A DNA stretch of 52,736 nucleotides from Calothrix sp. HK-06 (lineage in GTDB: Bacteria; Cyanobacteriota; Cyanobacteriia; Cyanobacteriales; Nostocaceae). Numbering within the stretch: position 1 is the stretch's first letter; every line of letters begins with the position of its first letter. Shown here one piece after another: positions 18,426 through 27,401 of this stretch. The notes under the pieces were generated by a model. The model worked only from the letters and a program-made list of their open reading frames with translations. It ran no database searches and was not told where the DNA came from. The DNA is taken from the NCBI RefSeq assembly GCF_001904745.1, contig NZ_MRCD01000066.1:1-52736 (forward strand). The letters run 5' to 3'. The position numbers were made by a program, and so were the translations under genes.

Positions 18426-18622
18426 AAACCTTGCGCTTGAAAAGGAAAACCCTCTCAAAAGCAACAAATCTTACAAGCCGTGTTAGAACTATCCCAAAAT
18501 ATCACCTTTTAACAACAGTAGCTTGACTTTTATGAGTCGAGCTATTGCTTTTTATTCTTTACAATATATATGTACTGTATTGTGCGTAATCTTGCAATAG
18601 GGAATTTAAAATTTGGAGAGGG

Positions 18623-18653
18623 TTGTAGGACAGGCAAGGCGCCTATCCTACAA
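18623..18653. terminator. Inverted repeat behind the secreted TPR gene
   Basis: TTGTAGGA (18623-18630) pairs with TCCTACAA (18646-18653); a GGCGCC site sits in the loop. It lies one base after the stop of the TPR gene on the minus strand. It may be a repeat copy or a hairpin terminator; there is no T-run. Confidence 0.5.
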
Positions 18654-18654
18654 T

Positions 18655-19557
18655 TTACTGTGGTCTTTGTTGTCTCGATGACTGACTTTCGCGTTGTTCG
18701 ATAGCTGCTTGAACACCAGGTAACTCGATGAATTTTTTCGTGTCAGCTAGTAAGCGTGTACCCCAGAGGTTTTGCTTTAAAAATTCTAGATCAGCATAAC
18801 GGTTATCGATACGAATTGCTTGTACTCCAAGTGCAAGCGCTTGTTGTCGGTCTCCTTTAGCGTGCAATGCAACAGCTAATGCAAGTAAAGGTTCAGCAGC
18901 TTGTTTATCGAGTGACACAGCAGTTTGCCATTGCTTAATGGCGCCATTTGCATCACCTTGTTCGTACTTAATTAAACCAATATTGTTAATTGCAGGCCAG
19001 AATTTTTTATTTTGAGCAACTGCTTTATTGTATTGGGCTATGGCATCAGGCAATTTTCCAAGCATGTAAAAAGCATTGCCCAAGTCAAATAGTCCTTCAG
19101 GGTCATTTGGTTTTAATTTTAAACCTGAAGAGTAAAATCCGGCAGCTTCTTGATATTTTTGTTGTTGAAAGTGGACAGAACCCAAAGCAAACTGAACGTC
19201 AGCATTCTTAGGATTGAGTCCCTGAGCCTTTTTTAAAGAACTGATGGCATTATTATAATCTTTCGTTTGTAAATACAACCCGCCCAAAAGGAACCACACT
19301 TTATCGTTTTTCGGTGCGAGTTGCGATGCCAAGCGCGCGCGTGGTAAAGCAAGCTCATATTGCTGAAACTGTCCCAACGAAGCTGCTTCTTGAGCTAGAG
19401 ATAACCCTTGTTTTTCAAGCTTCGCTGCATCCAGTTGCAATGTATGGGGTATCAAAGCTTGTGCATTTGCACTCGAAGGCAAACACCATAAGCTACAAAC
19501 CACTAGAAGAGAAATTAAACCAGTTTTTTTAGGCACACTACCGCCTCTTTTTACCAT
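18655..19557 (-). CDS. Secreted tetratricopeptide-repeat protein
   Basis: The protein has 300 residues. An N-terminal signal peptide (basic MVKRGG, hydrophobic core LISLLVVCSLWCL, small residues SSANAQA) ends near 33. About five to six TPR units follow (about 65-245), for example ALPRARLASQLAPKNDKVWF and AISSLKKAQGLNPKNADVQF. The C-terminal tail is Gln/Ser/Arg-rich. It should be a periplasmic or thylakoid-lumen scaffold; no enzymatic motif is seen. It is divergent from argB with a 200-base gap and has no operon partner on its strand. Confidence 0.88.
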   Translation of the reverse strand: MVKRGGSVPKKTGLISLLVVCSLWCLPSSANAQALIPHTLQLDAAKLEKQGLSLAQEAASLGQFQQYELALPRARLASQLAPKNDKVWFLLGGLYLQTKDYNNAISSLKKAQGLNPKNADVQFALGSVHFQQQKYQEAAGFYSSGLKLKPNDPEGLFDLGNAFYMLGKLPDAIAQYNKAVAQNKKFWPAINNIGLIKYEQGDANGAIKQWQTAVSLDKQAAEPLLALAVALHAKGDRQQALALGVQAIRIDNRYADLEFLKQNLWGTRLLADTKKFIELPGVQAAIEQRESQSSRQQRPQ

Positions 19558-19761
19558 AAAATCAAAACAATCTTCAGCTAGCTTAAACTATCTACGGGTT
19601 TGACGACAGCAAAATTTTATCTTCATTGGCGCCTTTTTACCCTCTATAACTATCGTTTTTTACAAATTTTAAACACTTAAGTGTAGGTTTGATACCGTCT
19701 TGTGAGAAATTGTTGAAAGTGTAAAACTTTCATAAACTCATTCAAAATATAGCTCCTCCCA

Positions 19762-20655
19762 ATGGTTAACGATACCGAATATATCAAACAAGCCGAAGCA
19801 ACCCGCGTTAGAGTACTTAGCGAAGCATTACCTTACATCCAGCAATTCGCAGGTCGCACCGTAGTTGTCAAATACGGTGGTGCAGCAATGAAAGACAGCG
19901 AACTCAAGGATACAGTAATTCGTGACATAGTTTTTCTCTCTTGTGTGGGTTTACGTCCCATCGTCGTTCACGGTGGTGGACCAGAAATAAATAGCTGGTT
20001 AAACAAGCTCGGTATCGAAGCACAGTTTAAAAATGGGTTACGTGTTACCGACGCACCAACAATGGATGTTGTCGAGATGGTATTAGTCGGACGAGTTAAC
20101 AAAGAAATTGTTGCTTTAATTAATCAAGCGGGTGGAAAAGCTGTGGGACTATGCGGCAAAGACGGTAACTTAATCAAAGCTCGTCCTCAAGGTCAAGAAG
20201 GAATTGGTTTTGTTGGAGATGTGAGTGGTATTGACGTTACAATACTTAACACATTAGTTGAGAATGGTTATATTCCAGTTGTATCCAGCGTTGCTGCTGA
20301 TGAAACTGGGCAATCATACAATATCAACGCGGATACCGTCGCCGGAGAAATAGCTGCTGCGCTTAACGCCGAAAAATTAATATTACTAACCGACACACGC
20401 GGAATACTCGAAAATTATAAAGACCCATCAACGCTAATTGCCAAACTTGATATTCAAGAAGCGCGCGACTTAATTGGAACAGGAGTAGTAGCGGGTGGAA
20501 TGATACCTAAAGTTAATTGTTGTGTTCGTTCACTTGCCCAAGGAGTCAAAGCAGCGCACATCCTAGACGGTCGCATACCCCATTCCCTACTTCTCGAAAT
20601 TTTTACCGACGTTGGTATTGGCACAATGCTCGTAGGGTCACATTTTACACAGTAG
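19762..20655 (+). CDS. argB: Acetylglutamate kinase
   Basis: The protein has 297 residues and catalyses the second step of arginine synthesis, phosphorylating N-acetyl-L-glutamate with ATP. The amino-acid-kinase fold shows [10 protein letters not shown] (Lys37, Gly39-40), [10 protein letters not shown], the NAG-binding GLRVTD region, [12 protein letters not shown], and Lys in [10 protein letters not shown]. The N-terminal extra helix (residues 5-30) is typical of hexameric, arginine-inhibited enzymes, which in cyanobacteria are relieved by PII protein under nitrogen sufficiency. The gene stands alone. Its stop codon TAG (20653-20655) lies inside the left end of a dispersed repeat. Confidence 0.97.
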   Translation: MVNDTEYIKQAEATRVRVLSEALPYIQQFAGRTVVVKYGGAAMKDSELKDTVIRDIVFLSCVGLRPIVVHGGGPEINSWLNKLGIEAQFKNGLRVTDAPTMDVVEMVLVGRVNKEIVALINQAGGKAVGLCGKDGNLIKARPQGQEGIGFVGDVSGIDVTILNTLVENGYIPVVSSVAADETGQSYNINADTVAGEIAAALNAEKLILLTDTRGILENYKDPSTLIAKLDIQEARDLIGTGVVAGGMIPKVNCCVRSLAQGVKAAHILDGRIPHSLLLEIFTDVGIGTMLVGSHFTQ

Positions 20656-20763
20656 GTTAGGGAGCCACCTCCGTGGGGAGAGTGGCGTTGGAGGAACGGA
20701 ACCCAACAATCGACGAATATTTATGTTGTGTTGGGTTCCCCACTCGCGCTCCACCCAACCTAC
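20652..20763. repeat. Dispersed nested inverted repeat, GTAGGTTGGGTT family, copy 2
   Basis: GTAGGTTAGGG at the left end pairs with CACCCAACCTAC (20752-20763), and an inner pair GGAACCCAAC / GTTGGGTTCC (about 20697-20706 and 20738-20747) is nested within. The argB stop codon is in the left arm. The right end lies four bases from the stop of the convergent gene at 20767. Confidence 0.85.
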
Positions 20764-20766
20764 AAT

Positions 20767-21252
20767 CTACGGGAATCTATAAATAAACGTAGAGCCTTTT
20801 CTAGGCTGGCGCCGATAATTAGGATTATTAATTATTGTTGGGTTGATAATAGTCGAGTTCCGAATATTAGGGTTTATCAACACTGGATTAACCAAGGTCG
20901 AGTCATTGACATACTGCCTAATATGTGGGCGCCTGTTGTATACCCTAACTTTCGGAAACAAAATGTTATTACTAGGATTGTTAGGGAATAAACTATTCGT
21001 GGGATTTTGGTCAAATAAATTGGTCTTGGGTGGAAATAAACTGCGTCCCCCAATTGGGCTTACAGGGTAAGAAGTAACATGGGGGTAAGCGTAATTATCG
21101 TATGTAGTGGTGCGTTGGTAAATAATTGTTGATTGGGCAAATGATGGAGACGCTACAGCTAATGTGGCACCAATCCCTAATGTTAAATTTAGTAAATGCG
21201 ATGCGTGGGCGCCTCTACATCGTGTTTTTTTCAAATCAACCAACGTAAACAT
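20767..21252 (-). CDS. Secreted Asn/Pro-rich small protein of unknown function
   Basis: The protein has 161 residues from the ATG at 21252, preceded by AGGAG at good spacing; an in-frame extension to 21372 exists but would bury the signal peptide. After a basic start, a hydrophobic helix and ASPSFAQ cleavage site, the mature part is rich in Asn, Pro, Ile and Tyr. Its C-terminal half has degenerate repeats such as NPVLINPNIRNSTIINP followed by TIINNPNY. No catalytic motif is seen. It is probably exported and may be structural. It lies in tandem with the pentapeptide-like gene (about 160 bases apart). Confidence 0.65.
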   Translation of the reverse strand: MFTLVDLKKTRCRGAHASHLLNLTLGIGATLAVASPSFAQSTIIYQRTTTYDNYAYPHVTSYPVSPIGGRSLFPPKTNLFDQNPTNSLFPNNPSNNILFPKVRVYNRRPHIRQYVNDSTLVNPVLINPNIRNSTIINPTIINNPNYRRQPRKGSTFIYRFP

Positions 21253-21400
21253 ACGATCTAACTCCTGCCTACTCTGTTGAGGAAATTTATATACCAATAT
21301 TTTATCGATTAGCTCCCAGATTTTATCTTGGGTTTCATAGGATGTTATTTGCTGCCTAGTTTGTTGCGCCAATGCTCTGCCTTTGTTGCCAATTTTCCAC

Positions 21401-21415
21401 AGAAACCAGGTTTCT
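21401..21415. repeat. Single AGAAACCAGGTTTCT palindrome
   Basis: This 15-bp palindrome is related to the twin palindromes at 2531-2597 and 28409-28474, but is a single unit. It lies immediately behind the stop of the pentapeptide-like gene (minus strand). Confidence 0.7.
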
Positions 21416-23626
21416 TTACTTCAAATAAATTAATAAATTTAGTCCTGGAATTGTGCGCGATAATGTCCATAAGAGTAGAGTTATATAAAGTACTCCTAAA
21501 CTCCATTGGAACCATGCCAAGCTTGATATAATTCCTGGGAGACATTCATCGCGTAAACGAATATCATTAAAGCCTAATCGCATTAAATTATTTAGGCTAA
21601 AGTCGTAATAATTGAGCCAATTCCAGCGTTTGTCCCATAATATGGGCATGTATCTTTCGCGAAATGATGGGTTTCTTGGTATTACGGGCAGGCGCCCAAT
21701 TAACAAACGCAGCTGACGTAATGTGCCATCTTCGGTAAAATAGGATACGTCCATTTTGTTATGAAAACGCCCTATTTGGTAAAGTCTGGCTAGTAGTATT
21801 AAAGGTATAGGTAAAATTATTAATACTAAACACCCTAATGTAAACCAAGGTTGTTCGGCGTTGCGAAAAATAGCAAGTAATCCGATAGATGTGAATATAC
21901 AATAGGATGTTAATATCCAGCTTGTTTCATAACAAGTTGGAACTATTGGAACTGGACGCAGGCGCCTATATTTATCGATAAGCCAATATAATAATCCAAA
22001 GTAGGCTATTGCAATGGCACCAACACCAAATACTAACCAAACTTGTGTACCGTAACCTGATAGTAATAACAACACGGCAATAAATAACCAACTCCACGCT
22101 GTTAATAACCATCCACCAAGTAATAAAGGTTCATCGACGATTATTTGGTCACGTATTGTAATATATGTCTCAAAATCTATTTCGGGTAATTCTAGCAACT
22201 CGCTTTGGTTCCGAAATTGTTCTTGTTGACGACGGTTAATAATTGCTTTTATTTGAAGTTGTGTTAAGCCTAGGCTTTTTAATTTTTCTGTAGAGGCTTT
22301 ATTTATATTTGTACCAAATAATCGCCGACTCAATTCTATAAACCGTAATTGTTGCTTAGTATATTCAAGCTGGTTAATGTCGCTAATTTGCTGCAACGAG
22401 CGGAAATTTTGCATTAAATTCCGCAATACGTTTTGATTTCCTTGTAAAGATGACACATAAAGCATTTTCCCTATTTCACCAGGATTTCCTAAAATTTTGG
22501 CGCTATTCGAGTTAAACGCTAATCCTGATACGTTTAAATAAGCATTTCTGGCAAAAATAGCATCACTGAAGTCAGCTATATTAAGAATACTGGCGCCTCT
22601 TAGTGTCACAGGTTGGTTAAATCTAGCTTCGCGAAACGTTACAGCTTGCTCGAATGCTGCTTCGGTTAGTAAAAGGAATTCATTAAAATCTGCTGCGGTA
22701 AACTGTACCTGACCGAGAAAGCGAACCTGAGAGAAATCAGCATTCCCTGCAAAGCGTGCGCGGTTAAACCTTACTAAAGAGCGAAAAATAGCATCTTTAA
22801 AGTTAGCGTTAAGAGAAAAACTACTATCTTGAAAATAAGCAGCTTCCTGGAATTGCGCTTGCTTTAAGTCTACTTTGTTAAAGAATATACTATTTATTAG
22901 CTGAATATCTTTACGAAAACTAGCATTAGAAAAGCTGACGGTACTACCAAACCGAGCTTCTGTAAAATTTACAGATTGGTTAAAAACGGCGCCAAGGGCA
23001 TCAATCGGTTGAAGAAAAAATGTATTGGCAAACTGAACGGCACCATTAAATCGCGTCTGCTGCATAATGAGTACCGAGCGAAAAACGCTCTCTACAGTAG
23101 ATATATTTGGTTCTTGACGTAATAACGATCGACAATCTTTTGCACTTGGGAATCCTATACTCAGTGATTTTAAACATACCTCGCGTAGCTGCTGTAGCTG
23201 TTCTTGTTCAATCGGAGTAAAAGTTGGAGAAATTGCTTGGGGGTAAATTGTGGTTCGCAGTCCCAAGTCACTACCGATAAAATCACCTTGAATTAATGAG
23301 TTGCTTAAATCTAAACCGAATGGTTTGGCGCCTGTTTTTTGTATTTCTTTTCGTAGCGTTTGATAAAATTCATCACGAAAAGCTGCATTATCTGGTCGCA
23401 AATCTATCGTCATTTGCCGTAAATCTACGGTGGGATTACCTTCGCGTAAAATTAGGTTATGAACTCGCTGTTGCAGAATTTCTGAAGTTAGCGGAGTGCG
23501 TTCTAATTGCGATTGAGCTTGAGAAGTAGGTATATAAAATAACCCAATAAACCAGAAAGTTGCGGTAAGCGCGCTGGCTAATAATATTGTTATTACGGGA
23601 TGCTGGACTTTTGTGTAGTTACTCAA
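21416..23626 (-). CDS. Pentapeptide-like repeat / helix-hairpin-helix / multi-helix membrane protein
   Basis: The protein has 736 residues. A signal-type helix (about 10-35) is followed by a soluble region with pentapeptide-like repeats (about 190-360, units such as ANFKDAIFRSLVRFNRARFA). A helix-hairpin-helix module resembling the ComEA C-terminus follows (439-486: NINKASTEKLKSLGLTQLQI ... ELLELPEID). Next come at least four or five membrane helices (about 500-555, 567-615, 700-725). The right-handed repeat helix would be extracytoplasmic. The HhH module normally binds DNA, but in this setting it may serve another purpose. No known family with this exact order comes to mind, so function is open. 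The stop codon is followed directly by a 15-bp palindrome. Confidence 0.8.
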   Translation of the reverse strand: MSNYTKVQHPVITILLASALTATFWFIGLFYIPTSQAQSQLERTPLTSEILQQRVHNLILREGNPTVDLRQMTIDLRPDNAAFRDEFYQTLRKEIQKTGAKPFGLDLSNSLIQGDFIGSDLGLRTTIYPQAISPTFTPIEQEQLQQLREVCLKSLSIGFPSAKDCRSLLRQEPNISTVESVFRSVLIMQQTRFNGAVQFANTFFLQPIDALGAVFNQSVNFTEARFGSTVSFSNASFRKDIQLINSIFFNKVDLKQAQFQEAAYFQDSSFSLNANFKDAIFRSLVRFNRARFAGNADFSQVRFLGQVQFTAADFNEFLLLTEAAFEQAVTFREARFNQPVTLRGASILNIADFSDAIFARNAYLNVSGLAFNSNSAKILGNPGEIGKMLYVSSLQGNQNVLRNLMQNFRSLQQISDINQLEYTKQQLRFIELSRRLFGTNINKASTEKLKSLGLTQLQIKAIINRRQQEQFRNQSELLELPEIDFETYITIRDQIIVDEPLLLGGWLLTAWSWLFIAVLLLLSGYGTQVWLVFGVGAIAIAYFGLLYWLIDKYRRLRPVPIVPTCYETSWILTSYCIFTSIGLLAIFRNAEQPWFTLGCLVLIILPIPLILLARLYQIGRFHNKMDVSYFTEDGTLRQLRLLIGRLPVIPRNPSFRERYMPILWDKRWNWLNYYDFSLNNLMRLGFNDIRLRDECLPGIISSLAWFQWSLGVLYITLLLWTLSRTIPGLNLLIYLK

Positions 23627-23642
23627 ATGCGATGCTAATCTT

Positions 23643-24641
23643 CTATGATTCGGTCAGTAGGATAATTTTACCTGTGATTGACCCTGTTTCGAGTAACTCA
23701 TGAGCTTTTGCTGCTTCAAATAATTTAAATTGATGACGCGCGTCAATTTTAAGCTTACCTTCGTCTATCCAAGTTGCACATTGTTCTAATATTTCGGCTT
23801 GATGCTGCTGCGCTTCTATCATTCCTTGTAACATTGGTGTGAGCATCAACTCTAAACCAATACGCAGGTTGCGGTTACGCGCGACTTTCCATACTGTATT
23901 TTTATCAGGTTCCAAAATTGTCACTACGTCACCATATACTCGTACCGCTGGAAAAGATTTTTGTAGAGTTTCTCCACCAACAGTGTCAAACGCAATATCT
24001 ACTCCTTCACCGTTTGTCCAGTCTAATACTGCTTTGACAAAATCGCTTTGCTTATAATCTATTGCTAAATCGGCGCCGAGTTCAGTAGTGTAACGTGCTT
24101 TTTCTGGTGAGCTTATTGTAGTGCAAACGCTGGCGCCTTTGAGTTTTGCTAGCTGTATCGCCACATGTCCAACACCTCCAGCACCAGCATGAACTAGTAC
24201 TCGTTCATTTGGCGAAAGTCTTCCTCGTTCATATAAAGCTTCCCAAGCTGTAATTAATACTAAAGGCGCCGCAGCAGCTTCTGCAAAGCTAGTATATTTA
24301 GGTTTACGCGCAGCAAAGCGTTCGTCTACTGTTGTATATTCTGCGTAGTTACCTTGCTGTCCACCTAACCCACCATTGCAAAAATATACCTCATCACCCA
24401 CACGAAACTTAGTTACGTTGGCGCCTACTTCTTCAACAACACCCGCACCATCACAACCAAGAACCGCAGGCATTTTATCAGGAAAAAAAGTACCGCGACC
24501 CCTAAGCTTAGTATCAATAGGGTTAACACCAGCAGCTTTTAACTTAACTAACAGTTCTCTACTACCTGGACAAGGTAATGGTAAATCTTGTAATTGCAGC
24601 ACATCAGGATTACCAGGTGCAGTCATCACAACAGCTTTCAT
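23643..24641 (-). CDS. Zinc-independent medium-chain dehydrogenase / quinone oxidoreductase-like
   Basis: The protein has 332 residues from ATG at 24641, preceded by GGAGGAAATT; a longer frame to 24680 lacks a good ribosome site. It has a GroES-like N-terminal domain (MKAVVMTAPGNPDVLQL; AGVNPIDTKLRG) and a Rossmann domain with the NADPH motif HAGAGGVGHVAIQLAK. The catalytic zinc ligands of alcohol dehydrogenases are not in place, which fits quinone oxidoreductase/enone reductase members. Such enzymes reduce quinones or reactive enals with NADPH. The substrate is unknown. It is in tandem with the pentapeptide-like gene (17-base gap), so co-transcription is possible. Confidence 0.9.
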   Translation of the reverse strand: MKAVVMTAPGNPDVLQLQDLPLPCPGSRELLVKLKAAGVNPIDTKLRGRGTFFPDKMPAVLGCDGAGVVEEVGANVTKFRVGDEVYFCNGGLGGQQGNYAEYTTVDERFAARKPKYTSFAEAAAAPLVLITAWEALYERGRLSPNERVLVHAGAGGVGHVAIQLAKLKGASVCTTISSPEKARYTTELGADLAIDYKQSDFVKAVLDWTNGEGVDIAFDTVGGETLQKSFPAVRVYGDVVTILEPDKNTVWKVARNRNLRIGLELMLTPMLQGMIEAQQHQAEILEQCATWIDEGKLKIDARHQFKLFEAAKAHELLETGSITGKIILLTES

Positions 24642-24789
24642 AATTTCCTCCAAGATGCACACAACATGTAACTTTACCACAGCCTAAAGGCGCCTATGCA
24701 GTCATCAATCCAACGATAAAAAATATTTTGCTTCTTTTCCGAAACCAAGCTAAGAGCAATGGTAGTACTAATTAAGTTAAACAAAACTA

Positions 24790-24861
24790 TACTGAACTTC
24801 TATATGTAATTTTGGGGACTTACCCCACAAAAGCCCAGCTTTAATTGACTGGGCTTTTTGT
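24790..24861 (+). ncRNA. Possible small RNA ending in an intrinsic terminator
   Basis: A TATACT box (about 24788-24793) is followed by a small hairpin (GGGGACTTACCCC around 24814-24826) and then by the terminator AAGCCCAG...CTGGGCTTTTT. A terminator here serves no rightward gene, since no gene precedes it on that strand, hence the suggestion. No known sRNA motif was recognised; the Yfr1 core ACUCCUCACAC is absent. Confidence 0.3.
24831..24861 (+). terminator. Intrinsic terminator-like hairpin
   Basis: AAGCCCAG (24831-24838) pairs with CTGGGCTT (24849-24856) over a 10-base loop and is followed by TTTG. It has A's on the other side, so it could work in both directions. Confidence 0.7.
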
Positions 24862-25073
24862 ATGCTATTTATCACAATGAATTATATTACGAAATGTAAC
24901 AATATTGGTTGAAGAAGGCATAATAAAGCTTGGCGCCTACTTACTTAAGTACGTTGTTTTATCTGGTAACGGTTCTACCTATGATTATCGAGTAAAAGAA
25001 TGTCGATTTTCTAACTGTAAGGCTTTAGAATTCTTAATGAATTTTAAATTTTATATTTGAAGTAGGGCGTTTC

Positions 25074-26408
25074 ATGAGCATCAAGAGCGAATCTAAAGCG
25101 AAGTTTCGAGAGTTAGTTAACCCAAAGTCAGCAAAAATACTTATAGCTGTTGCTTTAAGCTTGCCTGTTTTTGTACTAACTTATGTATTACTTATACAAC
25201 CTTTGGGACGTTTAGCGCTTGCTCCACAACAATGTCAGCTAAAAAAGTGGAATTTACCTCAAGCTGCAAAACAAGTTAAAAGTCAACCAAATATATCAAA
25301 ACGGCGCCCTGTACTTGTAGCTAGACCACATGTTACTTGTTGCGAGGGTGATGCTTCGTGTTTAGATAATCAAATTTGGGGTGAAAACGAACCTATTAAA
25401 GACCAAAAAGGTTTAATAGCGTCGATAGACCAAAGTTTAAAGTACTTACAATCTCCGCAAGCTCAAGTTGCATATCAAAATTATCCAGTAGCTGGTATTA
25501 CTCGCGCTCGTGTAATAGCTAGCTTACAAAGGTTTCGACAGTTGGTACAAATTAGTAAATCAGCCAAACAACTTAATGCTGCAATAAGAAATGAGTTTGT
25601 GCTTTACCAGTCGATAGGTCACGATAAAAAGGGAGGGGTACTGTTTACTTCGTATTATGAACCTATATATGAAGCTAGTCGTATACGTACCGCTGAATTT
25701 CGTTATCCTATTTATCGTGAACCACCCGACTTAGACTCTTGGGCTAGACCTCATCCTAAACGTGTTGACTTAGAAGGTGCAGATGGTTTGCAAGCTTCTA
25801 AAAGTAAATTGCGAGGATTAGAAATATTTTGGTTCCGTGACCGTCTTGAACCTTACATGATGCAAATTCAAGGTTCCGCGAGACTTCATCTTACCGATGG
25901 TACTGAGACTACAGTGGGTTACGCTGCCAGCATTGCTCAAAATTATAAAAGCATTGGTAAAGCACTTGCTGACGATGGAAAATTACCCTTGGAGGGTATG
26001 ACGATGCCTAAAATTTTGGATTATTTTCATAAATATCCGCAGGAATTAAATGTTTATATTCCGCGTGACCCTAGTTTTGTATTCTTTAGGGAAAATCATG
26101 GTGTTACTGCAACTGGTTCCACTCAAGCAACTCTTACAACCGACCGTTCGATTGCTACTGATAAATCACTTATGCCACCAGGCGCCTTGGCATTAATTCG
26201 TGCATACCTTCCTTTTCCTAATACCCAAGGTCAAATAGAACACCGTGTTGTTAGTCGCTATGTACTTGACCAAGATGCAGGTGGCGCCATTAAAGGTGCT
26301 GGCAGAGTTGATTACTTTGTTGGTGCAGGAAAGGTTGCAGCCGAACGTGCGGGTGTTACTGTTGGTCACGGACAACTATTTTATTTAATGCTTAAACCAA
26401 AAAGTTAG
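25074..26408 (+). CDS. mltA: Membrane-bound lytic murein transglycosylase A
   Basis: The protein has 444 residues. A membrane helix or signal (about 22-47) is followed by the MltA barrel (GVLFTSYYEPIYEAS; EIFWFRDRLEPYMMQIQGSA) and the C-terminal 3D domain with the catalytic-type aspartates (SRYVLDQDAGGAIKGAGRVDYFVGAG). MltA cleaves the glycan strand of peptidoglycan non-hydrolytically, leaving 1,6-anhydro-MurNAc ends, and assists wall growth and recycling. The anchor appears to be a transmembrane segment rather than a lipobox. It stands alone; the gene downstream is a PIN protein after a 380-base gap. Confidence 0.93.
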   Translation: MSIKSESKAKFRELVNPKSAKILIAVALSLPVFVLTYVLLIQPLGRLALAPQQCQLKKWNLPQAAKQVKSQPNISKRRPVLVARPHVTCCEGDASCLDNQIWGENEPIKDQKGLIASIDQSLKYLQSPQAQVAYQNYPVAGITRARVIASLQRFRQLVQISKSAKQLNAAIRNEFVLYQSIGHDKKGGVLFTSYYEPIYEASRIRTAEFRYPIYREPPDLDSWARPHPKRVDLEGADGLQASKSKLRGLEIFWFRDRLEPYMMQIQGSARLHLTDGTETTVGYAASIAQNYKSIGKALADDGKLPLEGMTMPKILDYFHKYPQELNVYIPRDPSFVFFRENHGVTATGSTQATLTTDRSIATDKSLMPPGALALIRAYLPFPNTQGQIEHRVVSRYVLDQDAGGAIKGAGRVDYFVGAGKVAAERAGVTVGHGQLFYLMLKPKS

Positions 26409-26786
26409 GTAAAAAATCAAACATTGTTTGTACTATAAAAAAATATATGATATATTTCTTCACATTTTTTTTGATATTCAACTGCATAAAAACTTGAATT
26501 AAACATAATTATTATTGCGAGTTTCGGAACTGATGGAAATATGCTTCGTCGTTTCAAGTAACAGCGGTAACGTGTGAAGTGATTACTGTGTATCAGATTG
26601 ACAAAAGCCGATAAATATGTAGATGCTTGGATATGAAATAGTAACCCTTTAGTGGGCGCCAATCTGAAATAAGTTCTTTTGGATTTGTATATAACTTACA
26701 TGTAGGAATGTAGGAAAGCATTGAGAAATATCAATGCTTCTATAGACATAATAAACGTATTTGTTTTTCAATCGGGGGATTTAACT
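26409..26786. other. Intergenic region, nothing recognised
   Basis: This AT-rich stretch between mltA and the PIN gene has one GGCGCC site at 26655. An 81-codon minus-strand frame (26417-26662) has no family features and is probably not a gene. A ribosome-binding stretch (GGGGGA at about 26774-26779) precedes the PIN start. Confidence 0.5.
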
Positions 26787-27263
26787 GTGATTGGGATATT
26801 GGTTGATGCTGATTTAATACTCGAATTACTAATGAACAGAAACCAGCTATTAGAAGATATTAGTGAATTATTTGACCAAGCGCAACCCTTGATAAAAATG
26901 TATGTTACAGATTTTGGATGGGAGAAAATATGCGCTTATGCAAACAGATTCCAGAATTCACACATAGCTCAACTTGTGATTGATTGGTTGAAAGAAAAAG
27001 TTGACGTTTGTACAGTTGATAAAAATGTCCTTCAGCAAGCACGTTTATCACCTATTCAAGATTTTGAGTCAGCAGTGGAATATGCGTGTGCCATGTATCA
27101 AGAATTCTACGCAGTTGTGACTCATCGCTATCAAGATTTTGTGACGGCGCCGGAGCAATTTCTAATTTGGTCTGTGGCTGACTTGCAAACTCGTACATCG
27201 CTTGAAGCACAATTTCAAGCGACGACTGTTAATTTCAGCAAAACCGAAAGGTATTCTTGTTGA
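26787..27263 (+). CDS. PIN-domain protein
   Basis: The protein has 158 residues when started at GTG 26787, which follows GGGGGA at good spacing; the longer frame from 26721 starts with TTG and adds residues without homology to the fold. PIN features: Asp7 in ILVDADLILELL, Glu13, the DFESAVEYACA block with Asp92 and Glu98, and Asp117 in THRYQDF. These acidic residues bind Mg/Mn for ribonuclease activity in VapC-like toxins. No antitoxin gene is adjacent, so it may be an orphan or serve in another role. Cyanobacteria carry many stand-alone PIN proteins of this type. Confidence 0.75.
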   Translation: MIGILVDADLILELLMNRNQLLEDISELFDQAQPLIKMYVTDFGWEKICAYANRFQNSHIAQLVIDWLKEKVDVCTVDKNVLQQARLSPIQDFESAVEYACAMYQEFYAVVTHRYQDFVTAPEQFLIWSVADLQTRTSLEAQFQATTVNFSKTERYSC

Positions 27264-27291
27264 TGGTAATGGAGTAATTTGTGGGGTAAAT

Positions 27292-27350
27292 GTGAACCGT
27301 GGTTCACAAAGTTATTTGAAATTGGGACGGGCAGGGATGCCCATCCCACA
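27292..27350. repeat. Two hairpins between convergent genes
   Basis: GTGAACCGTGGTTCAC (27292-27307) is a perfect palindrome. GGGACGGGCAGGGATGCC and its partner CATCCCA follow at about 27324-27348. The second unit has a relative in reverse orientation at 27975-28004 (GGGCATCCCTGTCCGCCCC). They lie between the PIN gene and the secreted-protein gene and could stop transcription from both sides. Confidence 0.6.
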
Positions 27351-27401
27351 AGATAATGTTATTCATCTTACAAAATAATGGTAAATTTGGATACTTAACT
27401 T

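Larger units (their letters stand above)
24642..25073. other. Intergenic region with terminator hairpin, possible small RNA
   Basis: The 430 bases between the divergent oxidoreductase and mltA genes contain two GGCGCC sites (24688, 24933) and, near the middle, two hairpins in a row that could be the body of a small RNA. The rest is AT-rich. Confidence 0.5.

Noticed and set aside
26417-26662. 81-codon minus-strand frame behind mltA
   Set aside because: No ribosome site or recognisable composition; the region is AT-rich and unrelated to neighbours.
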